Source: Streptomyces sp. SID10853
GTDB lineage: Bacteria > Actinomycetota > Actinomycetes > Streptomycetales > Streptomycetaceae
NCBI RefSeq assembly: GCF_010548145.1
Contig: NZ_JAAGLN010000064.1
Location: 1-32,208, forward strand
DNA length: 32,208 bases
Direction: 5' to 3'
The stretch's first letter is position 1. Each line of letters begins with the position of its first letter. The notes under the pieces are model-generated. The model searched no databases. It worked only from the letters and a program-made list of their open reading frames with translations, and was not told the DNA's origin. The translations under genes were made by a program, and so were the position numbers. This document shows positions 23,369 to 31,458 of the stretch, piece after piece.

Positions 23369-24121
23369 GTGACTTTCGGTGAGCAGCCGGCCTATTTGCG
23401 CGTCGCGAGTGATCTTCGCCAGAAGATCACCGACGGCTCGCTGCCACCGCACACGCGACTGCCCTCCCAGGCGCGTATCCGCCAGGAGTACGGGGTCTCC
23501 GACACGGTCGCCCTCGAAGCGCGCAAGGTGCTGATGGCCGAGGGGCTGGTCGAGGGCCGCTCCGGATCGGGTACGTACGTCCGGGAGCGGCTCGTGCCGC
23601 GCCGGATCGCCCGCTCCGGCTACCGGCTGCCCGAAGGTGCGACGCCGTTCCGCCAGGAGCAGGCCGACGAGAGCATGCGGGGCACCTGGGAGTCCAGCAG
23701 CGAGCAGGAGGTCGCGGACACCGACATCGCGCTGCGGCTCGGAGTCCCGGCGGGTGAGCGGGTGATGCGCACGCGGTATGTCTACCGCGACGCAGGCGAA
23801 ACGATGATGCTGTCCACCTCGTGGGAGCCGCTGGCGATCACCGGGCGCACCCCGGTGATGCTCCCCGAGGAGGGCCCGCTGGGCGGCTGTGGCGTCGTCG
23901 AGCGGATGGCCGCGATCGACATCGTCGTGGACAACGTCGTCGAGGAGGTCGGCGCCCGGCCGGGTCTGGCCGAGGAACTGCTCGCGCTGGGCGGGGTGCC
24001 CGGCCATGTCGTGGTCGTCATCTCCCGTACGTACTACGCGTCGGGGCGGGCGGTGGAGACGGCGGACATCGTCGTCCCGGCCGACCGTTACCGCGTCGCG
24101 TACCACCTTCCGGTGAAGTGA
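23369..24121 (+). CDS. GntR/HutC-family regulator (wHTH + UTRA)
   Basis: The 250-residue protein has an N-terminal GntR winged helix (YLRVASDLRQKITDGSLPP, then LPSQARIRQEYGVSDTVALEA and the wing GLVEGRSGSGTYVRER). A UTRA effector domain follows (about 95-240; ADTDIALRLGVPAGERVMRTRYVY, SRTYYASGRAVETADIVVP). The GTG at 23369 has AGGGAG about 7 nt upstream. This looks like the actinobacterial HutC type. Its target is not clear from the sequence. The 217 bp between the terminator and this gene hold only its promoter region, with no clear operator I could fix. Confidence 0.9.
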   Translation: MTFGEQPAYLRVASDLRQKITDGSLPPHTRLPSQARIRQEYGVSDTVALEARKVLMAEGLVEGRSGSGTYVRERLVPRRIARSGYRLPEGATPFRQEQADESMRGTWESSSEQEVADTDIALRLGVPAGERVMRTRYVYRDAGETMMLSTSWEPLAITGRTPVMLPEEGPLGGCGVVERMAAIDIVVDNVVEEVGARPGLAEELLALGGVPGHVVVVISRTYYASGRAVETADIVVPADRYRVAYHLPVK

Positions 24122-24384
24122 GCCGCGGACTCCGAGCCGTTCCCTGACGGGAGTTGGGCGGAGCCATGCCCGAACCCCGCTGCGAAAGCTGCCCCCTTGA
24201 GCGGCCGAAGTGTGAAGTTCGTGTGCCCATAGTGTGCTCGGTGGTCATCTGACGCCCTGTCTCGTACTCAATGGAAATTGCAGAGTGGCTTGATGCGTAC
24301 CTCTTTGTGAAAACACGTAATCACTCAGTAAGGGTCAGGCGTACGCTCGGGCATATGCGGACTGCGGTTTCCTGGAGATCAGAA

Positions 24385-24423
24385 ATGACCTGCACGCCGG
24401 CGTACGACGGGGGCGCGCGATGA
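24385..24423 (+). CDS. Possible 12-residue leader peptide coupled to the SPOR-like gene
   Basis: ATG at 24385, 7 nt after GGAG (24374-24377), encodes MTCTPAYDGGAR. Its TGA overlaps the next ATG (ATGA, 24420-24423). The ribosome binding site is better than that of the downstream gene, suggesting re-initiation. The 260 bp upstream of it (24122-24384) contains an AT-rich promoter-like zone near 24260-24360 but no gene. Coding is uncertain because of the size. Confidence 0.4.
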   Translation: MTCTPAYDGGAR

Positions 24424-24602
24424 CGGACAGCGGGAGCGCAACGCTGCCTTGGCAAGTGATACGTGAGGACGACAACGGCAACCGCTATCGCGTCGGAAGG
24501 TACGCGACGAGGGACGAGGCGCAGAAGACCGCCGACACGCTGGGCGCCCGGGGGCACCGGCAGATGTACTGGATCGAACGCATCAGCCAGAGCGTGCAGT
24601 AG
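24420..24602 (+). CDS. Small SPOR-like protein
   Basis: The 60-residue protein reads WQVIREDDNGNRYRVGRYATRD, then EAQKTADTLGARGHRQMYWIERI. This resembles a single SPOR-type beta-alpha-beta unit (YRVGRYxTRxEAQ). SPOR domains bind denuded peptidoglycan, but here there is no signal peptide or membrane anchor, so a cytoplasmic role is equally possible. Similar short proteins are conserved in Streptomyces near GntR genes; the function is unknown. It starts on the ATG overlapping the leader peptide stop. Nudix follows 23 bp after its stop. Confidence 0.8.
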   Translation: MTDSGSATLPWQVIREDDNGNRYRVGRYATRDEAQKTADTLGARGHRQMYWIERISQSVQ

Positions 24603-24625
24603 CGGGGCCTCGATAGGCTCGCGCC

Positions 24626-25030
24626 ATGGCTGATCGCGTCGTCGTGGGTGGAGCGTTGTACGACCGGGGGCGGCTGCTCGCCGCGCGCCGCAGCGCCCCG
24701 CCCGAACTCGCCGGGCGCTGGGAGCTGCCCGGCGGGAAGCTGGAGCCGGGGGAGAGCGCCGCGCAGGCGCTGGTGCGGGAACTGCGCGAGGAACTGGGCG
24801 TCGAGACGGAACCTCTGGAGCGCATTCCCGGAGCGTGGCCGCTCGGCCGCGGCCTCGTCCTCCATGTGTGGGCCGCGCGGCTGGTCTCGGGTGAGGTGCG
24901 CCCGCTGGAGGACCACGACGCGCTGCGCTGGCTCGGCCCGGACGAGATCGACACCGTGGACTGGCTGGACCAGGACCGCCCCGCGGTGGCCGAGGCGGCG
25001 CGGCGACTGCGGGCCGGGCTGTACGGATGA
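24626..25030 (+). CDS. Nudix hydrolase (MutT-like)
   Basis: The 134-residue protein contains a perfect Nudix box, G37-x5-E43-x7-R51-E52-L-x-E55-E56-x-G58-V. This catalyses Mg2+-dependent hydrolysis of nucleoside diphosphate-X bonds. Features such as RWELPGGKLEPGES and ALRWLGPDEI resemble MutT/NudG-type dNTP cleaners; the specific nucleotide is not determinable. The ATG at 24626 has GGCTCG upstream, a weak ribosome binding site. The stop codon is also the first TGA of a long repeat array. Confidence 0.92.
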   Translation: MADRVVVGGALYDRGRLLAARRSAPPELAGRWELPGGKLEPGESAAQALVRELREELGVETEPLERIPGAWPLGRGLVLHVWAARLVSGEVRPLEDHDALRWLGPDEIDTVDWLDQDRPAVAEAARRLRAGLYG

Positions 25031-25240
25031 AACGGGCCGGGCCGCGCGCGTGAAACGGTCCGTGCCGCACACGTGAATCCGTGCCGCACGCGTGAAACGG
25101 TCCGGGCCGAGCGGGTGACGCCAGCCGTGCCGCACGCGTGAAACGGTCCGGGCCGAGCGGGTGACGCCAGCCGCGCCGCACGCGTGAAGCGGTCCGCTGC
25201 GCGGGTGACGCCCGGCCGCGCCGCACCGATGAAACGGGCC
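25028..25240. repeat. About ten TGA-led 23-bp tandem units starting at the Nudix stop codon
   Basis: Units begin with TGA at 25028 (the gene's stop), 25051, 25074, 25093, 25116, 25139, 25162, 25185, 25206 and 25230. Most are 23 bp; some are 19, 21 or 24. Two forms alternate: TGAAACGGTCCG-type and TGACGCC(A/C)G-type, so part of the array is a 46-bp compound repeat. The 23-bp step places TGA in all three plus-strand frames. The rest of the spacer to 25344 holds the promoter of the next gene. Confidence 0.92.
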
Positions 25241-25270
25241 TGATGTGCGCCGTTCGTGCCTCAGTGCGCC

Positions 25271-25293
25271 ATATCGCACGGCGTAGTCGATAT
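25271..25293. promoter_or_regulatory. Palindromic operator upstream of the RsbW-like gene
   Basis: ATATCG (25271-25276) and CGATAT (25288-25293) form a perfect 6-bp dyad with an 11-bp spacer. A related half-site CGATAC follows at 25301. It lies 52-74 bp before the ATG in an AT-enriched promoter zone. The binding protein is unknown. Confidence 0.55.
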
Positions 25294-25344
25294 CTATGCC
25301 CGATACAGGGTATGTGCTGGTTAGTACCTGTTGATTCAGCGCGC

Positions 25345-25773
25345 ATGTCCGTGGTTCGGCCTGGGGAAGTGATCGGCTTGATCGACACCGAAGGCGGATG
25401 CGCCGAGTGGACCTTCCCCGCCGAGCCCGATGCCGTACGCGTCGCGCGCCGGGCGGTTCGGGACACCCTGCGCACCTGGGAGCTCGACGGCGCGTTCGGT
25501 GACATCGCCACGCTGCTCGTGAGTGAGCTGGTCACCAACTCCATGCGGCATGCGTCCGGGCCCATCGGCGTCAGGGTCGCGCGACTGGATCAAGCCACGC
25601 TGCGGGTGGAGGTTTCGGATCCGCTCCCGGATCCGCCCCGCGAGCGGACGGCCGGGCCCGACGACGAGGGCGGCCGGGGACTGCAGCTCGTGGCCTGCTC
25701 GGCGCAGCGCTGGGGGACGGCGCGCGGCAGATCGGGCAAGACGGTGTGGTTCGAGCTGGCCCAGCCTGGTTAG
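25345..25773 (+). CDS. Stand-alone RsbW-like ATP-binding protein (HATPase_c)
   Basis: The 142-residue protein is a single GHKL ATPase module: AEWTFPAEPDAVRVARRAVR, N-box LLVSELVTNSMRHA (58-70) and lid DEGGRGLQLVACSAQRWG, ending GKTVWFELAQ. In Streptomyces such modules act as anti-sigma factors or serine kinases of anti-anti-sigma proteins. The ATG at 25345 is chosen to match the usual short N-terminus; an upstream ATG at 25312 would add a Cys/Trp-containing segment with weak support. The next gene ends in a related ATPase module and carries a phosphatase, so the pair may act on the same sigma-control switch (inference). Confidence 0.88.
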   Translation: MSVVRPGEVIGLIDTEGGCAEWTFPAEPDAVRVARRAVRDTLRTWELDGAFGDIATLLVSELVTNSMRHASGPIGVRVARLDQATLRVEVSDPLPDPPRERTAGPDDEGGRGLQLVACSAQRWGTARGRSGKTVWFELAQPG

Positions 25774-25928
25774 GAGAGGGGTGGGACATCGATCGCGGGC
25801 GGAGTGTCCGAAAGTGACTGAGACCGTGCTGTGATCGTGAACGCCGTGCCGGTTCGGTCCGTAGTGCTGAATACTGCGGGTGCCACCTTGGTCGGTTCGG
25901 TGCGTGGTGAGCTGGAGGGGACGGTCGC

Positions 25929-28442
25929 GTGAGCGATATATCCGGTGCGACGGGCGATGTCGTATGGCAGAGCAGTCCGCCCGGCTCGATCTATGACTAC
26001 ATCAGGGTTGCGTCGTTCTCGATCGGGGCCGACGGGCTGGTGGAGCAGTGGAGCAAGCGGGCCGAAGAGCTGTTCGGAGTGGATGCCCGCGATGCCGTGG
26101 GCGTGGACCCGGTCGAGGTCTTCCTGCCGGTGGAGGTGCGCGGCAGAGGACACGGCAGGGTCACCGAAATCCTCGACGGCAAGGAGTGGACCGGTGTGGT
26201 CCCCTTCCGTATGCCGGGCCGGCCCGAAGCGCAGGGGCTCGCCGAGCTGTATGTGATGCCCACGGAGACGGCCGACGGCGGACGGGCCGCCGTCTGCATC
26301 ATTGTCGATGTCAGGGTGCTGCGGCGCATCGAGAGCGACCTCGCTTCCTCGCAGGCCATATTCGGCCAATCTCCGTTCGGCTTCCTGCTGTTCGGTACGG
26401 ACCTCACGGTGCGGCGGGTCAACAAGCGGTTCGCGGAGCTCTTCGGCGACGAGGTCGAGGAACACCGCGGCCGTACGGTCCACGACTATCTGGCCCGCGC
26501 GGAGGCCGACCGGATGACCGCGGCGCTCAAGCGGGTCCTGGAGACCGGACGCTCCGTCACCGACCTCCAGCTGATCGGCTCCGCGCCCGGCAGCTCCGAG
26601 CGCCGGCACTGGTCGGTCAACCTCTACCGCGTACACAGCGGGTCCGGCGCCCCCATCGGTGTCGCCGGGCTCGGCACCGATGTCACACGCCGTCATGTCG
26701 CGGCCCGCGAAGCCGCCAACGCCCGGCGTAATCTCGCCCTGCTCAACGAGGCGGGCGCCCGGATAGGGAACTCGCTCGACCTGGAGACCACCGCGCGTGA
26801 ACTCCTCGACGTGTCCGTCCCCGGCTTCTGCGATCTGGCCTCGGTCGATCTGTACCAGGGGCTGCTGGCAGGCGACGAGTCACCGAAGGGCAGCGCCGAC
26901 GGCAGCGCCGAGCTGCGCCGGGTCGCCTATGCCAGCGCCGTCTCCGACGTCCTGCTGAAGGACTCGGACGACGGGCCCGCGCTCGGCGCCGTCCACCGCT
27001 ACGCCTTCCACTCGCCGTGCGCGAGCGCCCTGCGCACCGGCAAGGTGCGCTCGGTGCCCGGCGCCCAGGGCAGCCATGTCCAGTCCACTCTCGCCGTGCC
27101 GATGGTCGCCCATGACACGGTGGTCGGGCTGGTGCAGTTCTCCCGTACGAAGGGGAGCGAGCCGTTCGGGGAGCGGGACCGTTCGCTGGCCGTGGAGCTG
27201 GCCGCGCGCGCCGCGGTCTGTATGGACAACGCCCGGCTGTACCGCCGCGAACACGAACGGGCCCTGATACTGCAGCGTTCCCTGCTGCCGCCCGGCGACC
27301 CCGAGGCGGCCGGGCTCGACATCGCCTGCCGCTATCTGCCCGGCAACACGGCGAGCGAGGTGGGCGGCGACTGGTTCGACGTCATCGAGCTGCCCGGACA
27401 CCGTACGGCGCTGGTCGTGGGCGACGTCATGGGGCACGGGCTGCGGGCCGCCGTCGCGATGGGTGAACTGCGCACCGCCGTACGCACGCTGGCCCTGCTG
27501 GACCTGGAGCCCGCGGAAGTCCTCGAAGCGCTGGACGAGATCGCCCGCGGCCTCGGCACCCCGAGCGGCACCCAGCAGGCGTCGCGCGCCGCGCACAAGA
27601 CACGTGAGGCGGACCTCTCCGAGGTCTATCTCGCGACGGCCGTCTACGCGGTGTACGACCCGGTCACCCGGCGCTGCACCTTCGCCAATGCCGGGCATCT
27701 GCCGCCCGTCCTGGTCGAACCGGGCGAGCAGGCGCTGCTGCTCGACGTACCGCCCGGCATGCCGCTGGGCGTCGGCGGCGAGCCGTTCGAGGAGGTCGAG
27801 GTCGAGATCCCCGAGGGCGCGCTGCTCGCGCTCTACACCGACGGACTGGTCGAGTCCCGCGAACATCCGCTGGACGAGGGGCTGAGCGCCTTCCGTGACG
27901 CTCTGACCCACTCGGAGCGCCCGCTCGAAGACGTCTGTGACCATGTGCTCAACACGCTGGACACCCAGCACGGCGAGGACGACATCGCCCTGCTGATGGC
28001 CCGTATCCAGGGCCTGCCGTCCGACGCGGTCGGCGACTGGCGGCTGCCCCGCGAACCGCGCTCGGTGGGCCGGGCCCGCGAACTGGCCCGGCAACAGCTG
28101 GTCGCCTGGGGCCTGGAGGATCTGGTCGACACGACGGAACTCCTGGTCAGCGAACTCGTCACCAACGCCCTGCGGTACGGCGAGGGCGAGATCAGGCTCC
28201 GGCTGCTCCTCGACCGGACGCTGGTCTGCGAGGTCTGGGACGCCGGCCTGGTCCAGCCGCGCCGCCGCCGCGCCCGCGACACGGACGAGGGCGGCCGGGG
28301 GCTCCAGCTGGTCGGGATGCTGAGTGCGGCCTGGGGCTCCCGGCGGACCCCGCGCGGCAAGACGGTCTGGTTCGAACTCGCCCTGCCGGACGGCGCGTCG
28401 GCGCCGGAGCTGAGTGTGGAGCAGTTGCTGAGCATGTACTAG
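25929..28442 (+). CDS. PAS-PAS-GAF-PP2C (SpoIIE/RsbU)-HATPase multidomain regulator
   Basis: The 837-residue cytosolic protein has, in order: a PAS domain (about 15-125), a second PAS domain from QAIFGQSPFGFLLFGTDLTV (143-255), and a GAF domain (268-430). A SpoIIE-type phosphatase follows (about 445-690) with QRSLLPPG, VGGDWFDVIELPG, VVGDVMGHGLRAAVAMGEL, LATAVYAVYDP, FANAGHLPPVL and ALYTDGLVESR. Last comes an RsbW-like ATPase (about 697-825) with LLVSELVTNALRYGEGEI and TDEGGRGLQLVGM. The acidic metal residues of PP2C are present. Such proteins dephosphorylate anti-anti-sigma factors and can rephosphorylate or bind sigma factors through the last module. GTG at 25929 has GGAGGGG about 9 nt upstream. 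A 155-bp spacer separates it from the preceding ATPase gene. Confidence 0.93.
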   Translation: MSDISGATGDVVWQSSPPGSIYDYIRVASFSIGADGLVEQWSKRAEELFGVDARDAVGVDPVEVFLPVEVRGRGHGRVTEILDGKEWTGVVPFRMPGRPEAQGLAELYVMPTETADGGRAAVCIIVDVRVLRRIESDLASSQAIFGQSPFGFLLFGTDLTVRRVNKRFAELFGDEVEEHRGRTVHDYLARAEADRMTAALKRVLETGRSVTDLQLIGSAPGSSERRHWSVNLYRVHSGSGAPIGVAGLGTDVTRRHVAAREAANARRNLALLNEAGARIGNSLDLETTARELLDVSVPGFCDLASVDLYQGLLAGDESPKGSADGSAELRRVAYASAVSDVLLKDSDDGPALGAVHRYAFHSPCASALRTGKVRSVPGAQGSHVQSTLAVPMVAHDTVVGLVQFSRTKGSEPFGERDRSLAVELAARAAVCMDNARLYRREHERALILQRSLLPPGDPEAAGLDIACRYLPGNTASEVGGDWFDVIELPGHRTALVVGDVMGHGLRAAVAMGELRTAVRTLALLDLEPAEVLEALDEIARGLGTPSGTQQASRAAHKTREADLSEVYLATAVYAVYDPVTRRCTFANAGHLPPVLVEPGEQALLLDVPPGMPLGVGGEPFEEVEVEIPEGALLALYTDGLVESREHPLDEGLSAFRDALTHSERPLEDVCDHVLNTLDTQHGEDDIALLMARIQGLPSDAVGDWRLPREPRSVGRARELARQQLVAWGLEDLVDTTELLVSELVTNALRYGEGEIRLRLLLDRTLVCEVWDAGLVQPRRRRARDTDEGGRGLQLVGMLSAAWGSRRTPRGKTVWFELALPDGASAPELSVEQLLSMY

Positions 28443-28809
28443 GTGTGTACTCACCCGGGAGATGAGGGACACGGCCTGCGGGTGGTGGCCCCTTCAGAGC
28501 GGTGTGTCTCCGGTGAGGGGTGTAGCGGTGACGGTTGTAGCCATGCAGCCACCCAGGGAACGCGTCTCGACGGCCCGGGTGTTGGACAGGTGCGCGAGCG
28601 GTAGCAGAAGCCGTTGTCGGTCCTGACGGCCCAGGACCTGATGGCCCCCGCTCGCGGTAGCGGTCGGCCCGCCTCTTTGTTGTGGTGGGTGAGACTTGGA
28701 AGCGTTCGGCCGCTCGGCGGAGTGGCTATTGATCGTCGACCACGCACTGTGCCAGGCGCAGTCAGTGACACAGCCGGCCGGCCCGGGGCAGCGGCGAGGG
28801 GCGCAGAAG
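28443..28809. other. Gene-free spacer
   Basis: No supported gene, RNA or strong hairpin was seen. A short direct repeat TGTACT-N5-TGTACT spans the phosphatase stop codon (28435-28451). Open frames here lack codon bias and homologous motifs. Confidence 0.5.
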
Positions 28810-28936
28810 GACGGGTCACCCGTTCCCGCGACGGGTCACCCGTTCCCGCGACGGGTCACCCGCTCCCGCGTCGGGACACCCGCTCCCGCGTCGGGACACC
28901 CGCTCCCGCGTCGGGACACCCGCTCCCGCGTCGGGT
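28810..28936. repeat. 6 x 20-bp tandem array downstream of LysR gene
   Basis: Exact 20-bp period from 28810: GACGGGTCACCCGTTCCCGC twice, then forms changing to GTCGGGACACCCGCTCCCGC (28870, 28890, 28910), and a partial seventh to 28936. Each unit holds a small dyad, CGGGTCACCCG or CGGG-ACA-CCCG, so transcripts would form a row of hairpins. It lies seven bases beyond the stop of the minus-strand LysR gene. Confidence 0.93.
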
Positions 28937-28942
28937 CGTTCG

Positions 28943-29833
28943 TTACTCCGGCGCCGGGGCGTCCGGGGTCCGTTCCCGCAGGAGCTGGAGGAAGGCCCGG
29001 GTGGCAGGTGACGCCCCGGAGGTGCGCCACGCGGCCTGTACGGACCGGGGCGGCACACCCGTCAGCGCCACCGTGCTCACCCCGCGCATCCGGGCGGCCG
29101 TCGGGGCGGAGACCAGCCCGGTGCCGAGGCCGCGCGCCACCAGCTGCTCCAGCAGGCCCATGGTGTCCGCCTCGAAGGCGACCGTCCGGACGATCCCGGC
29201 CGCGGCGAAGGCGGCGTCGTTGTGGCGGCGGATACCGGAGCCCGGCGGCATGTCGACCATGGGTTCATCGGCCAGCCCGGCCGGACCGACCCGGGGCACC
29301 CCGGCCAGCCGGTGGCCGTGCGGGACGATCGCGACCAGCTCCTCGTGCGCGAGGACCCGCACGTCGAGCCCCGCCGTGCTCTCCGGCCTGCTGTCCACGA
29401 ACGCGATGTCGCAGGCGTGCTCGCGCACCTCCCGCAGCAGGTCCCTGACCAGGCGGGCGCGGAGCGTGACTCGTACGGCCGGATACCTGTCCCGGTAGGC
29501 GGCGAGCAGATCCGGCAGGTCCACGGCGGCCAGCGGGGTGATCGTGCCGATGCTCAGCCGGCCGCGCACCTCACTGCCGCACGCGAGCACTTCGCCGCGC
29601 GCCCGCTCCACGGCCGCCAGGGCTTCCCTGGCCGGGCCCATGAACGCCTCGCCCGCGGGCGTGATCTGCACCCGGCGGCTGGTGCGTTCGAAGAGCCGGG
29701 CCCCCAACTCCTCCTCAAGCCGGGCGATCTGGTGGCTGAGCGCGGACTGCACCACGAAGCACCGGTGCGCGGCGCGGGTGAAGCTGCCGGTCTCGGCGAC
29801 GGCGACGGCATAGGTGAGCTGGCGGAGTTCCAT
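28943..29833 (-). CDS. LysR-type transcriptional regulator
   Basis: The 296-residue protein begins MELRQLTYAVAVAETGSFTR and has the LysR helix-turn-helix (AAHRCFVVQSALSHQIARLE), followed by RLSIGTITPLAAVDLPDLL (effector domain). The ATG at 29833 fits the family's usual start; an ATG at 29863 would add ten residues. It is divergent from an MFS exporter across 152 bp, the standard LysR-target layout. Its ligand is unknown. Confidence 0.92.
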   Translation of the reverse strand: MELRQLTYAVAVAETGSFTRAAHRCFVVQSALSHQIARLEEELGARLFERTSRRVQITPAGEAFMGPAREALAAVERARGEVLACGSEVRGRLSIGTITPLAAVDLPDLLAAYRDRYPAVRVTLRARLVRDLLREVREHACDIAFVDSRPESTAGLDVRVLAHEELVAIVPHGHRLAGVPRVGPAGLADEPMVDMPPGSGIRRHNDAAFAAAGIVRTVAFEADTMGLLEQLVARGLGTGLVSAPTAARMRGVSTVALTGVPPRSVQAAWRTSGASPATRAFLQLLRERTPDAPAPE

Positions 29834-29854
29834 CGATGCATCGTGATACGAGAT
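29834..29854. promoter_or_regulatory. LysR-type operator at the LysR start
   Basis: CGATGCATCG (29834-29843) is a perfect 10-bp palindrome touching the LysR ATG. It overlaps ATCGTGATACGAGAT (29840-29854), which has the ATC-N9-GAT (T-N11-A) LysR pattern and an internal TCGT-GAT-ACGA dyad. Autoregulation is likely. Confidence 0.55.
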
Positions 29855-29940
29855 CGCTGTCATGGCAACCATCTGTTGGACTCATCCTCGCTGCTCGGCC
29901 AGCATGAACGGGAGCCCAGACCCGCCCCGCTCCGCGAGTG

Positions 29941-29951
29941 CTGTCAGACAG
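29941..29951. promoter_or_regulatory. Palindrome in the MFS promoter region
   Basis: CTGTC-A-GACAG is a perfect dyad 35 bp before the MFS start. It may be a regulator half-site or part of a repressor operator; no further support. Confidence 0.35.
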
Positions 29952-29985
29952 CCCGCGTACGAGCACTCCCCGGAAGGAAACGGAC

Positions 29986-31335
29986 GTGGCTTCCTCCCCG
30001 CCCCCCTCGCCGCTGTCCCCGTCCGGCATCGCGGACCTCCGTCCGGGTGCCGACACCACCACCGACGGCGCGGGACGCGGCACGCTCCTGCTGATGTCCG
30101 TGGCCGTAGGGCTGTGTGTGGCGAGCAACTACTACGCCCAGCCGCTCCTTGACACCATCGCCCGCGATCTGCATCTGTCGTCCACCGGCGCCTCACTCGT
30201 GGTGACGGTCGCCCAGGTCGGCTACGCCCTGGGGCTTGTCCTGCTGCTCCCGCTGGGTGACCTGCTGGAACGCCGCAGGCTGATCTGCGTTCTGACCCTG
30301 GCGACGGCGTGCTCGCTGGCCCTGACCGCGACCGCCCCCAACACCGGACTGCTCCTGGCCGGCACCGCGCTCACCGGGCTCCTCTCGGTGACGGCGCAGG
30401 TCCTGGTGCCGTTCGCCGCCGACCTGGCAGCCCCGCACCAGCGCGGCCGGGCCGTGGGTACGGTGATGAGCGGCCTGGTACTGGGCATGCTGCTCGCCCG
30501 TACCGCGTCCGGCGCACTGGCCACCGTCGGCGGCTGGCGCACGGTGTACTGGGCCGCCGCCGTGGCGATGCTCGTCCTGACCGCCGCACTCCACCGGGCG
30601 CTCCCGCGGTACCGGGGGAACGCCGGGCTGAACTACCCGCAGCTGCTGCGCTCCACCGCCCGCCTGCTGGTGGAGGAACCGGTGCTGCGGGCACGGGCGT
30701 TGATCGGCCTGCTGGCCTTCGCCTGCTTCAGCGCGCTGTGGACCTCCCTCGCCTTCCTGCTGTCAGGACCCGGCTACGGCTGGTCGGACGCCGAGATCGG
30801 ACTGCTCGGCCTGGCCGGTGCCGCGGGCGCGATCGCCGCCCAGCTGGCCGGCCGGCTGGCCGACCGCGGCCGGACCACCCTGACGACGGTGGCGAGCGCG
30901 CTGCTGCTGCTCGTCTCCTGGGGGCTGCTGGCCCTGGGAGCACACAGCCTGGCCGCGCTGATCGCCGGAATCGTGCTCCTCGACCTGGCGCACCAGGGCG
31001 TCCACATCACCAACCAGTCGCTGATCTACGCGCTGCGGCCGGACTCCCGCGGCCGCATCACCTCCGCGTACATGACCTGCTACTTCGTCGGCGGCGCGAT
31101 CGGCTCGGCCCTGGTCGGCGCGGTCCACGCGCACGCGGGCTGGAACGGGGTGTGCGTCCTGGGCGCCGTGATGGCGGCCCTGCTCTGCCTGGTGTGGGCG
31201 TGCAGCACGCCCAGGGCGCGGAACTGGGGGCACGGCCGCCCCCGGCTGAGGGCACTGTGGGCGGTCACCGCGGCCGCGTGCATGGGGATGGCCGTACTCC
31301 TGCTCATCGCCCTGGCGATCCGCCTCCCCGGGTGA
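29986..31335 (+). CDS. DHA1-type MFS exporter (YnfM/NepI-like)
   Basis: The 449-residue protein has 12 hydrophobic segments plus a short polar head. It shows the signature SNYYAQPLLDTIARDLHLSS, LVLLLPLGDLLERRRLI and the domain-five LVPFAADLAAPHQRGRAVGT stretch of this MFS branch. It also has LLDLAHQGVHITNQSLIYAL and RGRITSAYMTCYFVGGAIGSA. The GTG at 29986 has GGAAGGAAA 5 nt upstream, stronger than upstream alternatives. Members export drugs, arabinose or nucleosides. It is probably controlled by the divergent LysR protein. Confidence 0.92.
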   Translation: MASSPPPSPLSPSGIADLRPGADTTTDGAGRGTLLLMSVAVGLCVASNYYAQPLLDTIARDLHLSSTGASLVVTVAQVGYALGLVLLLPLGDLLERRRLICVLTLATACSLALTATAPNTGLLLAGTALTGLLSVTAQVLVPFAADLAAPHQRGRAVGTVMSGLVLGMLLARTASGALATVGGWRTVYWAAAVAMLVLTAALHRALPRYRGNAGLNYPQLLRSTARLLVEEPVLRARALIGLLAFACFSALWTSLAFLLSGPGYGWSDAEIGLLGLAGAAGAIAAQLAGRLADRGRTTLTTVASALLLLVSWGLLALGAHSLAALIAGIVLLDLAHQGVHITNQSLIYALRPDSRGRITSAYMTCYFVGGAIGSALVGAVHAHAGWNGVCVLGAVMAALLCLVWACSTPRARNWGHGRPRLRALWAVTAAACMGMAVLLLIALAIRLPG

Positions 31336-31388
31336 CGTCCCGGGAGTGCGGTGCCGGGCGGTTCCGCTGACGGGCTCTCCCAGCATGA

Positions 31389-31403
31389 ACTACGGTGCGT
31401 AGT
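31389..31403. promoter_or_regulatory. Dyad ACTACG-GTG-CGTAGT upstream of the broken XRE gene
   Basis: Perfect 6-bp arms around GTG, 56 bp before the pseudogene start, in promoter position. It may be a remaining operator of an Scr1-type regulator. Confidence 0.5.
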
Positions 31404-31458
31404 GGGGGCGTTACGGGCAGAACCGTCCGAGCGGGACGGGCGCCCCGGAAGGAGCGCC

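Noticed and set aside
26880..28472. A 530-codon minus-strand frame opposite the PAS-GAF-PP2C gene
   Set aside because: The plus strand has unambiguous domain order and catalytic motifs; the antisense frame has none.
28810..28936. CRISPR array
   Set aside because: Units are contiguous with no unique spacers, and no cas genes are present. The same applies to the arrays at 8076 and 25028.
28614..29498. A plus-strand frame running through the 20-bp array and opposite the LysR gene
   Set aside because: Arises from repeat DNA and antisense of a certain gene.
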